Numbered from the stretch's first letter, positions 15,723 through 24,789 are shown. The stretch: 48,924 nt of DNA from Bacteroidota bacterium (GCA_023418255.1 JAEZZZ010000151.1:1-48924), one strand, 5' to 3'. The notes: generated by a model not told the origin, from the sequence alone. Numbers and translations are program-made.

Positions 15723-16406
15723 CAAAAGGCACAATACCAAGAAGAATTCTCTCTTTACAAGCGCGTAGTGAATCAAAAAAGGACAGACAAAGACAAGGTC
15801 TACAGTTTGCACAAACCCTTCACCCGTTGCATCGCCAAAGGCAAAGCGCATAAGCGATATGAATTACAAAGTAATCGTGAACACCTTATAAGAAAGAACT
15901 ATTGTGTGAACAATTTGGGAACAAAGTAGGATTGATTACTACAGGAAACAAAGGTCGGAAAATCATTACGGCGATAAAAGCCTTTTTGGAGAATCCCTAT
16001 GATGGTCACACCATTGATCCGTTGCTCGCACAAATGGAAAAAAACAATTTGCAATTGCCCCGTGAGTTAGCCTACGATCGTGGCGGTAAAGGTAAAAACC
16101 GAATTAGAGGAGTTACCATCATCACTTCGGATAAACCTAAAGACTCGGACAGCGTGTATCAAAAACGGAGAAAAAAGGCGGCAATGCAGATCGCGAGCAG
16201 CTATTGAACCTACCATCGGACATCTGAAGAAAAATTTTCGCATGGAACAAAATTATCTTTGGGGAGAAAAAGGCATACAAATTAATGTTATGATGGCAGC
16301 AACTGCATGAAACCTGAAGAGAATGGTGGAAAAACTTAAGGAAGAGTATTTATTTTCTTTCTCAGATGCATTATTACGATCATATTTCCAACGCCTTCTA
16401 TTCTAA
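15723..16406 (+). pseudogene. IS5-family transposase, 3' half, decayed
   Basis: Three reading frames join into the C-terminal half of an IS5-type DDE transposase. The first (to 15863) reads KRTDKDKVYSLHKPF, then RCIAKGKAHKRYE. The second (from 15914) reads FGNKVGLITTGNKGRK, then NPYDGHTIDPLL and LAYDRGGKG. The third (from about 16190) reads SRAAIEPTIGHLKKNFRM and INVMMAATA. A 50-base insertion (15864-15913) splits the first two, a frameshift near 16185 splits the next, and a TGA at 16308-16310 replaces the expected Trp codon before NLKRMVEKLKEEY. The catalytic Asp and Glu motifs are recognisable, but the gene cannot make a working enzyme. Confidence 0.8.
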
Positions 16407-16556
16407 ATGTGAATTTCTAAGGAGCGACTATTTTAATAACATGTTTTTGAAAGAACATTCGTTTGAAAAGAGCAAGAACAATAAAGCACTACTCGCACGT
16501 AGTGTCCCTAAACTGATTTGCACACAAGCACTGAATCAAAATTAACGAATTAGCCG

Positions 16557-18257
16557 TTATTTTTTATCTGAATGTCGTGTTGTACTGACCGGATTCAAGA
16601 ATATCTTTTTTGCAATGCGTTCATCGTGTCCGTATATGTCTTCGCGAAAATTAACACCGTCATCACCATTTACCCACGCTGTAAAATAGGTAATCATTAC
16701 CGGAATAGGACGCTTCAATAGAACATATTTTTGTTTATCTAAAAACATCGCTTCCTTCACTTTTTCCGCATTCCATTTTATTGTATCATCTAACAGATAC
16801 TCTGCCATCTTAGCCGGTTCTTTCAAACGAATACAACCGTGGCTGAATGCGCGTTTGTCTTTATTGAAAAGTGACTTTGCAGGTGAATCATGCATGTAAA
16901 TAGCATGGCTATTAGGAAATAGAAACTTCACCCTTCCCAAAGAATTGTTCCCACCCGGTTTTTGACGAATGGTTGGTATTTGCCCATCAGCAACAATCTC
17001 CATATTCTTTTGAACCAGATAATTTGGATTTTTCTTCATGCCGGGTAAAATCTCATTCACAACAATGCTCTTTGGGATATGCCAATAAGGGCTAAAAACC
17101 ACCATGTTAAGATTGCCTGTAAAAAGGGTTGTGCTGTGCGCTTCTTTTCCGACAACAATATCCATACTCCACAGTTGTTTTCCTTCTTCATACAGATGAA
17201 GTTTGAATTCAGGAATATTTACTATAATCGTTCTGAACGAGTCGGCAGTTTCCACCGGAATCCAACGCATTCTATCCATATTGATAAGTATTTGTTGCAA
17301 TCGTTCCTCTACAGAAATATTCAGGTCAGATATAAATGCCGGTGTTATCGACTGGGAATTAGGATCGTATCCGTATTTTGCCTTTACGCGTTGGAGGTGT
17401 CGATACAAGCTCTGGTCGTACTCGTCGGTAAAAGTGGAATCGTCGCCTGAAAGATAGCCTTCTCTTTTCAATCGCGACTTAATTTGCCGTATCTCTTCCC
17501 CTTTATAACCGATTTTTAAAATTGGGTGCTTGCACACGATAGAATCCCAACCCCCACTTTCATATATCGAATAATATTTTTGGAGCATTTCGCGCAGTTT
17601 GACATATTGTCTGTTCTCGGGCGAATTCTCATTCGCGAAATAGTTTTCCCGATTTATGGCGGCAGTAAGAGCTTCTTCTAAAGTCACTTTCTTTTTGGGG
17701 ACGCTCCATTCAAGGGATTTTATGTTAAAGGAGGGGGTCGTCTTGCTTTTCTTCTCACCGTATAGATAGAGCGTTTTTGTAAGATCGAGTTCGAGTTCCT
17801 GAAATGTTGAATCGTTCGAGATTCTTACCGAATCGTCATATAGAAGGTGTTTCATCTTATTGGCTAACGCATCGTCATAGACGATGGAGTCGCCTGTATT
17901 ATTAAAATAGTGCATCAGCATATTCCAGAACGCTCCTGTTTCTTCGGCTACACCTGATGTAGAAAACCAAGCATATTGGAAGTTTCGACTATTGTAAAAG
18001 CTGATAATCCTGTTTTTTATTATCGGATTTGATAGAGTCATTGAGTCGCTATTCAGATAGGTGTACAATGACATACTATCTAAAAACAGATCGTTGTACG
18101 CATTGAAGCTGTCAATGGAGCGATTGACTTGAGAGATTGATTTCTCCGACTGCCTTATCGCTTTTTGTTGTTTCTTATTATCGCTCTCTTTGCATGAAAG
18201 CAAACCGAAAAGAAGCAGAAGCAAAAGTAGAGTTTTCTTTATATTTATATAGGCCAT
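16557..18257 (-). CDS. L,D-transpeptidase (YkuD domain) lipoprotein
   Basis: This cell-wall enzyme forms or exchanges L,D-peptide cross-links. Of 566 residues, the N-terminus is a lipoprotein signal with the lipobox cysteine at 22 (GLLSC). A peptidoglycan-binding-like region (KIGYKGEEIRQIKSRLKREG, then YLSGDDSTFTDEYDQSLYRH) precedes the YkuD catalytic domain with SHGCIRLKEP, where His473 and Cys475 are the catalytic pair. The arrangement matches the large YcbB/LdtD-like group. The enzyme stands alone between two decayed transposase genes, so it survived local rearrangement. I see no clear promoter box upstream. Confidence 0.92.
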   Translation of the reverse strand: MAYINIKKTLLLLLLLFGLLSCKESDNKKQQKAIRQSEKSISQVNRSIDSFNAYNDLFLDSMSLYTYLNSDSMTLSNPIIKNRIISFYNSRNFQYAWFSTSGVAEETGAFWNMLMHYFNNTGDSIVYDDALANKMKHLLYDDSVRISNDSTFQELELDLTKTLYLYGEKKSKTTPSFNIKSLEWSVPKKKVTLEEALTAAINRENYFANENSPENRQYVKLREMLQKYYSIYESGGWDSIVCKHPILKIGYKGEEIRQIKSRLKREGYLSGDDSTFTDEYDQSLYRHLQRVKAKYGYDPNSQSITPAFISDLNISVEERLQQILINMDRMRWIPVETADSFRTIIVNIPEFKLHLYEEGKQLWSMDIVVGKEAHSTTLFTGNLNMVVFSPYWHIPKSIVVNEILPGMKKNPNYLVQKNMEIVADGQIPTIRQKPGGNNSLGRVKFLFPNSHAIYMHDSPAKSLFNKDKRAFSHGCIRLKEPAKMAEYLLDDTIKWNAEKVKEAMFLDKQKYVLLKRPIPVMITYFTAWVNGDDGVNFREDIYGHDERIAKKIFLNPVSTTRHSDKK

Positions 18258-18456
18258 GATGAAGTTTTTCCCTATGTCGCTATGGTCATTTTAGGTATAA
18301 CAATCAATGAGAATAAATGTTCGAACCCTTTGCACGCTCCCCTTTCTCATGAATCAGAGAATGTCGTATTTTTTAAGGGAGTTAAAGAGATAAATCCAAA
18401 GAAATAAAGTTGAATTCAAGTTGATAATGCAACAGCATCAAATTCTTTGTTCGTTA
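18258..18456. other. Gap upstream of the L,D-transpeptidase
   Basis: No gene or clear regulatory motif is visible. Its right border is the sequence GGGTCTACTGAAAAAGT (18457-18473), which resembles an insertion-sequence end. Confidence 0.35.
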
Positions 18457-19416
18457 GGGTCTACTGAAAAAGTTTCACGCTACAAAGCCCAAACAAGGTT
18501 TTGCGATTGGAGCTTTTGTGTGTTTGAAATAAAAAAGTAAACAAAAACGTTCTTTGAAAATTTGCCAAAAAATATCCTCCATTGTTCGCTGGATATTCCC
18601 ATTATGAATACGATGCTAGCTGCCTAGCTCTCGTGAGTGTCGGCCGGCCATGCTATTACTTTGTTCATATTGTAGCTCGTTTTTCCTTGTCCTGATTTGT
18701 CCTCAATTTGATTGCGTTCGTTTTTCTCTCGTCTCTGTTTCTCTTTTTGATAGCGGGTTTACGTCTCTTTTTTGGGTTTACGTCCGAGCGGGCGTCCGGT
18801 GTAGCGGACACCTCGCTTTTTCAGATAAGCCCTGTTGTCGCGAGTCATATAAATGTCGTCTGTCTGAACAACTTCCGGATAACAACTAACTGGTTTTTTT
18901 GTATTCCTTAACTTGCTCTCTTAAAAAAAAATGTTTTCGTTAAATGATCCAAAATCAAACTGATTGACGCGCGCATACCCATCGATCAAGATGACGATGA
19001 TTTTAGAACCGAACTCTACTTTTTTACCGTCTTTTCCGTGAACAATCGGACGGATAAAGGGCTGATGTATCGAAACGATGCGATGATCAATACGGTTGGT
19101 TCGGGTGCGGTACATCTGCCCTTGTTGTCGATAAAGTTCGTGGATGGTTTCCCAATAGGCCTTTTCTGTTTTAGAGAATATGTTTATTTGTAATTTATCG
19201 GTGTACAGTGATTTATATATGTGTTTTGTGTCCCGTATCCCGTATCAGATAATCTGATTGCTGGCGTATCCCTATGCGGATATGCACGAAGAGGCTTGAA
19301 TCAAATACTGGTTCTGAGGTAAAATGATCAAAACCCAAGAGAAATTGCATGTGCGGATTTTCTTGAATGGTTTCAATGGTTTCACGATTATCTTTTTTTT
19401 GTATATACTTGATTGT
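18457..19416 (-). pseudogene. IS5/IS1182-like transposase, decayed
   Basis: On the minus strand, from about 19416 leftwards, one reads KYIQKKDNRETIETIQENPH, then LLGFDHFTSEPVFDSSLFVH, then TEKAYWETIHELYRQQGQMY, then DHRIVSIHQPFIRPIVHGKD and KKVEFGSKI. After frameshifts near 18920 and 18895 come YPEVVQTDDIYMTRDNRAYL, KKRGVRYTGRPLGRKPKK and EDKSGQGKTSYNMNKVIA. This is an IS5-superfamily transposase with several frameshifts and stops, lacking about 75 N-terminal residues. A possible element terminus, GGGTCTACTGAAAAAGT, lies at 18457-18473. The truncated end abuts the IS4-type fragment at about 19417, as if one element had inserted into, or recombined with, the other. Confidence 0.75.
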
Positions 19417-20212
19417 CAGATCTTAGTAGCGGTATGGAGGTCGATACTGCCTGAGCTCAAATCTGGAGACAAACTTTTGGCATAAACATCGGCTAACTTA
19501 TCCCAATCGATTATGCTGTAAACCGCTTTATCTTTGATGCGTGTCACAAAGCCGGTTTTGTTGTCGCAAAAACGCCCGAAAGCAACATAATCGTTATATC
19601 CTTTATCAAAAACATAAATGGTATTGGGGTCAAATTTGAGTTCTCTAAAAGATAGTGGTCGTGTGTTGCGACACTCGTAAACCAAACCATCTTTGGAGCC
19701 ATTTCATCGACATTAGTAATCGTATGCATTTTTATTCCGCCTTTGCGTTTGTCGTTCGCAGGCATTCTTCCTACACACTTGAGGAGGTCTTGAAACAAAC
19801 TGCTGGTGGTGCTGTCAAAGATTTCTATCTGTTTGTTAAGTACCTGCTTTTTTCGGCTGTCCGAAAACAAATAATGGTATTGTTTTAATAAATCGTTGTA
19901 AATACCGGCAAAAACATCCGATGTTCTGCGTTTATTTGCATCCGAAAGGGTGCTGCGGTACGGCAAGCTGTCCAATTGAAAATGTTTTGTTTTTCCCGAT
20001 AATCCAAGCATTGCTCCGGATACTTCACGCAAAGATGTGACTTTTGCAAATACGCCAAAGAGCATACTTATCAAATGGTCTTTAGTTGTGAACTTCTTTA
20101 TGTAGCGGTCGGCATTGTGTTTAATGCTATTTCGGGTAATAATAGAGTTATCAATCAAAGAAATTAGCTGTCCGAAAACAGATTGTCCGAAAAAATGTGT
20201 ATTTTTGCTCAT
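19416..20212 (-). pseudogene. IS4-family transposase (DUF4372 N-domain), frameshifted and truncated
   Basis: The N-terminal part from the ATG at 20212 reads MSKNTHFFGQSVFGQLISLI and has the DUF4372 pattern (KFTTKDHLISMLFGVFAKVT, SLREVSGAMLGL, LPYRSTLSDANKRR). The DDE part begins with IEIFDSTTSSLF and GIKMHTITNVDEMAP. A frameshift near 19660-19685 moves the reading into the next frame (FRELKFDPNTIYVFDKGYND, YVAFGRFCDNKTGFVTRIKD). It then stops at 19416, well short of a full C-terminus, exactly where the IS5-like fragment starts. The element is therefore dead. Confidence 0.8.
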
Positions 20213-20251
20213 TGTAGTTATTTGAGTTATAGAGAACACAAAACTACTAAA

Positions 20252-20291
20252 AAAGTGTAGGGGATAAAATTTATTTTTATCCCTGCACTTT
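20252..20291. repeat. Imperfect inverted repeat beside the IS4-like fragment
   Basis: AAAGTGTAGGGGATAAAA and TTTTTATCCCTGCACTTT are near reverse complements around a short centre. The repeat lies 40 bases upstream of the transposase ATG. It may be the left end of the element or a protective hairpin; no matching copy is visible at the other end, which is truncated. Confidence 0.5.
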
Positions 20292-20434
20292 GGATTATTT
20301 TTTATCGGACAATAGTGATTGAATAAATTGAACTTAGTTTAAACGAAAAATAGAATTAAAGACGAGATGTTTAAGTTATAAAACGACATAAGCATCATAT
20401 TTGAAATCACTTTTAGTGTGATGCCACCATAAAC

Positions 20435-21130
20435 ATGCCATATCGTAGATTACCAAATACAGACACCGCAAGAATAAAAGCGTTGAAAACGGCAATTGAC
20501 AAAGCCTCAAATTCCGATTTTCAAGAGGTCGCTTTTTCTATGAAAACTTTTATCGATGCCCAACGAATATTATCACAGTTTGAAAAAAAGCATTATCTAT
20601 ACAAAGAAACGTATCGTGCACAAGTAAATGCTAATAGGGCTTTTCAGCAAAAGGTGCGTTCTGCACGCATCTACTTATCTCATTTTATCCAAGTGCTCTA
20701 TATGTGTATCATACGCAACGAAATTAAAGAAGGACAGTTGAAGTTGTATGGATTGGAACATAAAAATATGTTGGTGCCCGATCTTGCAACAAACGAATCT
20801 TTGCTGTTTTGGGGTGAAAAGATTATAAAAGGTGAAAGCCTGCGTGTTGCTAACGGTGGTGTGCCTATTTATAATCCATCCATTGCCAAAGTAAAAGTGA
20901 TGTATTCCTTATTTAAAGAAGGATACAATACGCAACAAATTTATCGCAAAACTACGGAACGCATCTTAAATGAGGTGGCTTTAGAAAGAGGCCGCATTGA
21001 CGAAATTATTTTAAAAGTGTGGGATGAGGTTGAAAAACACCATATGAGCTATCCGACCGGTAAAAGAGTTCAAAAAAATCGCCAATATGGAATCATATAT
21101 TATTATAGAAAAGGAGAAACCATTAAATGA
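20435..21130 (+). CDS. Conserved hypothetical protein coupled to tatD
   Basis: I do not recognise a functional domain. The 231-residue protein has no signal peptide or membrane segment and is rich in charged helices. It starts MPYRRLPNTDTARIKALKTA and has a helical core (YRAQVNANRAFQQKVRSARI, YLSHFIQVLYMCIIRNEI). The C-terminal part contains a helix-rich KTTERILNEVALERGRIDEI. The stop overlaps the tatD start by 4 bases (ATGA), so the two are co-translated. The gene begins right after the insertion-sequence zone and appears intact. Confidence 0.75.
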   Translation: MPYRRLPNTDTARIKALKTAIDKASNSDFQEVAFSMKTFIDAQRILSQFEKKHYLYKETYRAQVNANRAFQQKVRSARIYLSHFIQVLYMCIIRNEIKEGQLKLYGLEHKNMLVPDLATNESLLFWGEKIIKGESLRVANGGVPIYNPSIAKVKVMYSLFKEGYNTQQIYRKTTERILNEVALERGRIDEIILKVWDEVEKHHMSYPTGKRVQKNRQYGIIYYYRKGETIK

Positions 21131-21906
21131 AACTTATTGATACCCATACACATCTATATGCTAAAGAATTTGATGATGATTTGGCGCAGGTGGTGGAGCG
21201 TGCGCGTGAAGTTGGAGTGCAGATAGCATTGCTCCCAAATATTGATGAAAAATCTGTTGTTAAACTTAAAAAAGCAGTGAGTGATTTTCCCGATTTTTTT
21301 GTGCCGATGATGGGGTTACATCCCACAAGCGTAACTGCTCAGTGGCAAGAACAGCTTACAACTATTTACAACGAACTTAATAGCGGCAGCTATATAGCTG
21401 TTGGTGAAATTGGAATCGATCTGTATTGGGACACCTCGTTTGAAAAGGAGCAGACCCAGGCATTTGAAGCACAATTAGCGTGGAGTAAAGAAAAAAACAT
21501 TCCGGTTTCCATTCATTCCAGGAATTCGTTGCCTCAAGTAATTGCCTCTATTAGAAGAGTTGGAGCAGATTCTTTGCGCGGTGTTTTTCATAGTTTTGGG
21601 GGCACATCCGACGAACTGGACGCCATCATGTCGCTTAAAAATTTTTTTATAGGAATTAACGGAATTTTGACTTTTAAGAATTCTAGCTTGACAACCACTC
21701 TTGCCGATGCCGATGTGTCGAGAATTGTTTTGGAAACAGACGCTCCATATCTTGCACCTGTTCCGAAACGAGGCAAACGAAACGAAAGTGCTTTCATGTT
21801 ATTTGTTCTGAAAAAACTGACAGAAATATATAATACAACAGAGGATAAAATAGCAAATATTACAACGCAAAATGCAACTGAATTATTTGGTTTAAATAAA
21901 GATTAA
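21127..21906 (+). CDS. tatD: TatD-family metal-dependent hydrolase (DNase)
   Basis: TatD-type enzymes are TIM-barrel metal hydrolases, usually nucleases acting on DNA ends. Metal-binding motifs are present in order: DTHTHL near the N-terminus, GEIGIDLYWD, VSIHSRNS, GVFHSFGG and ETDAPYLAPVPKRGKRN. The 259-residue length is normal. Translation is coupled to the hypothetical gene upstream. Paralogues such as YcfH and YjjV share this pattern, so the exact subgroup is uncertain. Confidence 0.92.
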   Translation: MKLIDTHTHLYAKEFDDDLAQVVERAREVGVQIALLPNIDEKSVVKLKKAVSDFPDFFVPMMGLHPTSVTAQWQEQLTTIYNELNSGSYIAVGEIGIDLYWDTSFEKEQTQAFEAQLAWSKEKNIPVSIHSRNSLPQVIASIRRVGADSLRGVFHSFGGTSDELDAIMSLKNFFIGINGILTFKNSSLTTTLADADVSRIVLETDAPYLAPVPKRGKRNESAFMLFVLKKLTEIYNTTEDKIANITTQNATELFGLNKD

Positions 21907-21984
21907 AAAAGTGGGATAAGTACATTTTTTATTCAAATTATATAATAAAATCGTAAGAATTGGTGAATAAATGAATAAAATCTA

Positions 21985-21992
21985 TATATTTG
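21985..21992 (+). promoter_or_regulatory. Promoter -7 box for tRNA-Ser
   Basis: TATATTTG matches TAnnTTTG, with a TTGG at about 21960 some 22 bases upstream. It lies 69 bases before the tRNA. The 374-base stretch between tatD and exbB holds only this box, the tRNA and an A-rich exbB leader. Confidence 0.4.
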
Positions 21993-22060
21993 TTCCATAA
22001 ATTAGATCATAAGTGAAATATTTTTTGTAATTTGCAGCCGTTTTTCAGAATTCTCCATTG

Positions 22061-22148
22061 GGAGAGGTGCTCGAGTGGTTGAAGAGGCACGCCTGGAAAG
22101 CGTGTATACGCCAAAAGTGTATCGCGGGTTCGAATCCCGCTCTCTCCG
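22061..22148 (+). tRNA. tRNA-Ser (anticodon GGA)
   Basis: The 88-base gene has an acceptor stem GGAGAGG pairing with TCTCTCC (one G-T pair), a D-arm with GAGTGGTTGAAGAGGC, the anticodon loop CTGGAAA in the stem GCACGC/GCGTGT (anticodon GGA, reading UCC and UCU) and a long variable arm typical of serine tRNAs. The T-arm is GCGGGTTCGAATCCCGC. The discriminator is G, correct for serine, and CCA is not encoded. Confidence 0.96.
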
Positions 22149-22280
22149 CTGAAAATTAAAATAAAAGTCAGTATGATTTTCACTAACAAATAAAAGAAAA
22201 AAAAAAGAGAACTAAAATAAGAACAATTATTAATAACAAACAAAATTAAAAATCATTAATCCTAAAAAATTGAACACACA

Positions 22281-23093
22281 ATGAAAAAGTTATTTGCAAT
22301 TCTAACAATCTTCGGTATATTATCCGTAGGATTGCCATCAGCACTTTTAGCACAAGAAAATGAGCCTAATGCTACTGAGCAAACTGAACAAGCAGTTACA
22401 CCTGTCGCTTCACAGCAGCCTGCACCTGTAGTTGAAGAAACCGGTTCCGGAGGATTCCATCAAGCTTTAAAAACAAAGTTTATCGAAGGTGGAGCTACAT
22501 TTATGAGCTTGGTAGCCATCTGTTTAATACTTGGCTTGGCATTTGCCCTTGAGAGAATTATCTATTTGAGTCTTGCTGATGCTGACTCCAAAACGCTCTT
22601 GAATAGAGTAGGCGAATCATTAGATAAAGGTGATGTAGAAGGAGCAAAAGATTTGGCACGCAACACTAGAGGTCCTATTGCTTCTATCGTTTATCAAGGA
22701 TTGTTGCGTATTGATCAAGGTCCCGACACAGTAGAACGTTCCGTTGTATCTTATGGTGGCGTACAAAGCGGTTTATTAGAAAGAAACTTTTCTTGGATTA
22801 CACTCTTCATCGCTATTGCACCATCGTTAGGGTTCTTGGGAACAGTTATCGGTATGGTGAAAGCCTTTGACGATATTCAAAGAGCAGGCGATATGAGCCC
22901 CACGATTGTTGCCGGAGGTATGAAGGTGGCGTTGATCACAACTATTGGTGGTCTTATTGTAGCCATTATTCTGCAAATTGTTTACAACTACATTCTTTCG
23001 AAAATGGAAGGCATCCTTAATCGCATGGAAGATGCTTCCATCACTTTCCTTGACTATGTAATTAAATATAACGTTAAATATAAAAACTTGTAA
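22281..23093 (+). CDS. exbB: ExbB-type proton channel subunit
   Basis: ExbB/TolQ/MotA-family inner-membrane proteins conduct protons to energise TonB and hence outer-membrane uptake. This 270-residue version has an N-terminal signal-like segment (MKKLFAILTIFGILSVGLP) and a Pro/Gln/Glu-rich periplasmic stretch. Then come three membrane segments, with the family-typical APSLGFLGTVIGMVKAFDDI and MKVALITTIGGLIVAIILQI. The N-terminal extension is common in Bacteroidetes. It heads a four-gene unit with a small membrane protein and two ExbD proteins. The energised TonB is not encoded here. Confidence 0.93.
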   Translation: MKKLFAILTIFGILSVGLPSALLAQENEPNATEQTEQAVTPVASQQPAPVVEETGSGGFHQALKTKFIEGGATFMSLVAICLILGLAFALERIIYLSLADADSKTLLNRVGESLDKGDVEGAKDLARNTRGPIASIVYQGLLRIDQGPDTVERSVVSYGGVQSGLLERNFSWITLFIAIAPSLGFLGTVIGMVKAFDDIQRAGDMSPTIVAGGMKVALITTIGGLIVAIILQIVYNYILSKMEGILNRMEDASITFLDYVIKYNVKYKNL

Positions 23094-23098
23094 TTATT

Positions 23099-23581
23099 AT
23101 GGCTGTAACTAAAATACATAAAACTTCCCGAATAGCTCTATACGTAACGGTTGTAATATCGTTAGTTGTTATTGCGCTGTTTGCTTTTGGGGGGCAAGTG
23201 CCGGCAGAACAGAAAATTGCCGCTGACTTATCTCAGCCAAAATTTACAGACATAATGCTATATTGGGTTTATATTTTATTAGGTGTTACCGTAGCGGTAT
23301 TGTTAATTTTTGCCTTATTTGAATTTATAACAAGTTTCAGATTGCGCCCCAAAAAAGCACTTGCATCGTTAGCCGTTGTATTGATGTTGGCTGTTATCTT
23401 GATTGTTTCTTACTTCGTAGGCGATGGGGCACTATTGAATATCCCCGGATATGATGGTGCCGACAATAATCCGATTACATTGAAAATAACCGATATGTGG
23501 ATATACAGCATATACGTTATGTTAGGACTTACCGTTTTGTTTATCCTCATCTCACCGGTATTTAAAAAAATTAAAAAGTAA
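23099..23581 (+). CDS. Membrane protein in the exbB-exbD unit
   Basis: This 160-residue protein has four hydrophobic segments (about residues 12-30, 50-72, 86-106 and 130-152) and no enzyme motif. It starts 5 bases after exbB and is followed by exbD at 45 bases. A gene of this kind between exbB and exbD is characteristic of Bacteroidetes ExbBD clusters; its function is not known to me. The repeated pattern of a polar stretch followed by a paired hydrophobic segment (DIMLYWVYILLGVTVAVLLI and DMWIYSIYVMLGLTVLFILI) suggests an internal duplication. Confidence 0.8.
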   Translation: MAVTKIHKTSRIALYVTVVISLVVIALFAFGGQVPAEQKIAADLSQPKFTDIMLYWVYILLGVTVAVLLIFALFEFITSFRLRPKKALASLAVVLMLAVILIVSYFVGDGALLNIPGYDGADNNPITLKITDMWIYSIYVMLGLTVLFILISPVFKKIKK

Positions 23582-23626
23582 CACATTTCTCTACATAGAG
23601 AAATAGAAAAAGAAATATTTAATATT

Positions 23627-24256
23627 ATGGCAAGAAGAAAAAGAAAAGTTCCAGCAATCAATGGTAGCTCCATGGCGGATATTTCGTTTCTTATGCTTAT
23701 TTACTTCTTACTGACCTCTTCAATGGATACTGACAGCGGGTTGGCGCGGAGATTGCCACCACCGCCACAGGATGTAGAGCACAAAGAAAAAGTAGATGTT
23801 CAACGACGAAACTTGATGGTCGTGCTTGTAAACTTCAAGGATGAGGTGATGGTACGAACTCAGAGTTCCACGGAGTGGTACTATTCCGTCGATGATCTTG
23901 TAGGAAGAGGACGTTTAGTGAGTCTGAAAGATAAGATTAAGGAATTTGTACTAAATACCGGAAACAGGGAAGATTTGCCTGAGGTGACGGAACAGGAATT
24001 TGCGGCACCCATTGGGTTGGTGCCGGTAACGGGAGCCCATGTTATTTCTTTGCAGAACGATGCAACTACCAGCTATAAAATGTATATTACCGTTCAAAAC
24101 GAATTGGTGCGTGCATATAACGAATTAAGGCAAGATGCTGCAAAAAAATATTTCAACATGAACTATAGCGAATTGACAGAAGAACAACAGAAATTAATTG
24201 GTGAAGTATTTCCTCAACGTATTTCTGAGGCAGAGCCAAAAAATTACGAAAAATAA
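23627..24256 (+). CDS. exbD: ExbD/TolR-type biopolymer transport protein (first copy)
   Basis: ExbD carries the proton-binding aspartate of the TonB motor. The 209-residue protein starts with a basic cytoplasmic tail (MARRKRKVPAINGSS), then the single membrane helix ADISFLMLIYFLLTSSMDTD with the key Asp. The periplasmic domain is longer than in the second copy and includes a Tyr/Gln-rich C-terminal extension (NELVRAYNELRQDAAKKYF). It is followed 2 bases later by the second exbD. Confidence 0.92.
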   Translation: MARRKRKVPAINGSSMADISFLMLIYFLLTSSMDTDSGLARRLPPPPQDVEHKEKVDVQRRNLMVVLVNFKDEVMVRTQSSTEWYYSVDDLVGRGRLVSLKDKIKEFVLNTGNREDLPEVTEQEFAAPIGLVPVTGAHVISLQNDATTSYKMYITVQNELVRAYNELRQDAAKKYFNMNYSELTEEQQKLIGEVFPQRISEAEPKNYEK

Positions 24257-24258
24257 TT

Positions 24259-24717
24259 ATGGGAAAATTTAATAAAGCAGGCGGACGCGAAATGCCTGAA
24301 TTGAACACATCATCGCTTCCGGACTTAATTTTTGCCGTACTGTTCTTCTTTATGGTAACCACTACAATGCGTTCAGAAGAACTGTTGGTGAAAATGAAGT
24401 TGCCAACTGCATCCGAAGTACAAAAGCTGGAAAAAAAATCGTTGATTACATACATCAACATTGGACCTCCCATGGATGTAAAACTGGGAACAGCTACTCA
24501 AATGCAGTTGAACGATAAGTTTGCGCGTGTTGAAGATATTCAAGACTACATAGCGCAAGAGAAATCAAGTATGAACGAGCAAGATCAGCAGCTTATGACT
24601 GTTTCGATAAAAGCCGACGAAGAAACGCGAATGTCTTACATCTCAGATGTAAAACAAGCTTTAAGAAAAGCATACGCTCTGAAAATTAGTTATTCTGCTC
24701 GAAAAGCTGACAACTAA
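24259..24717 (+). CDS. exbD: ExbD/TolR-type biopolymer transport protein (second copy)
   Basis: This is the shorter ExbD, 152 residues, with the membrane helix LPDLIFAVLFFFMVTTTMRS containing the conserved Asp. A periplasmic domain ends in KADEETRMSYISDVKQALRK, a typical ExbD C-terminal pattern. Two dissimilar ExbD proteins in a row are normal in Bacteroidetes and probably form a heteromeric motor with ExbB. A strong terminator follows at 24753, closing the operon. Confidence 0.92.
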   Translation: MGKFNKAGGREMPELNTSSLPDLIFAVLFFFMVTTTMRSEELLVKMKLPTASEVQKLEKKSLITYINIGPPMDVKLGTATQMQLNDKFARVEDIQDYIAQEKSSMNEQDQQLMTVSIKADEETRMSYISDVKQALRKAYALKISYSARKADN

Positions 24718-24752
24718 GATACAGCGAAGGAATTCATACAAAAGTTATTCGT

Positions 24753-24789
24753 AAAAAAACCGAATCATTTTCGAATGGTTCGGTTTTTT
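24753..24789 (+). terminator. Intrinsic terminator of the exbB-exbD operon
   Basis: CCGAATCATT pairs with AATGGTTCGG (one G-T pair) around a TTCG loop, with A's before and six T's after. It is nearly symmetrical, so it could also act on the minus strand, where the permease gene has ended earlier. Confidence 0.88.
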
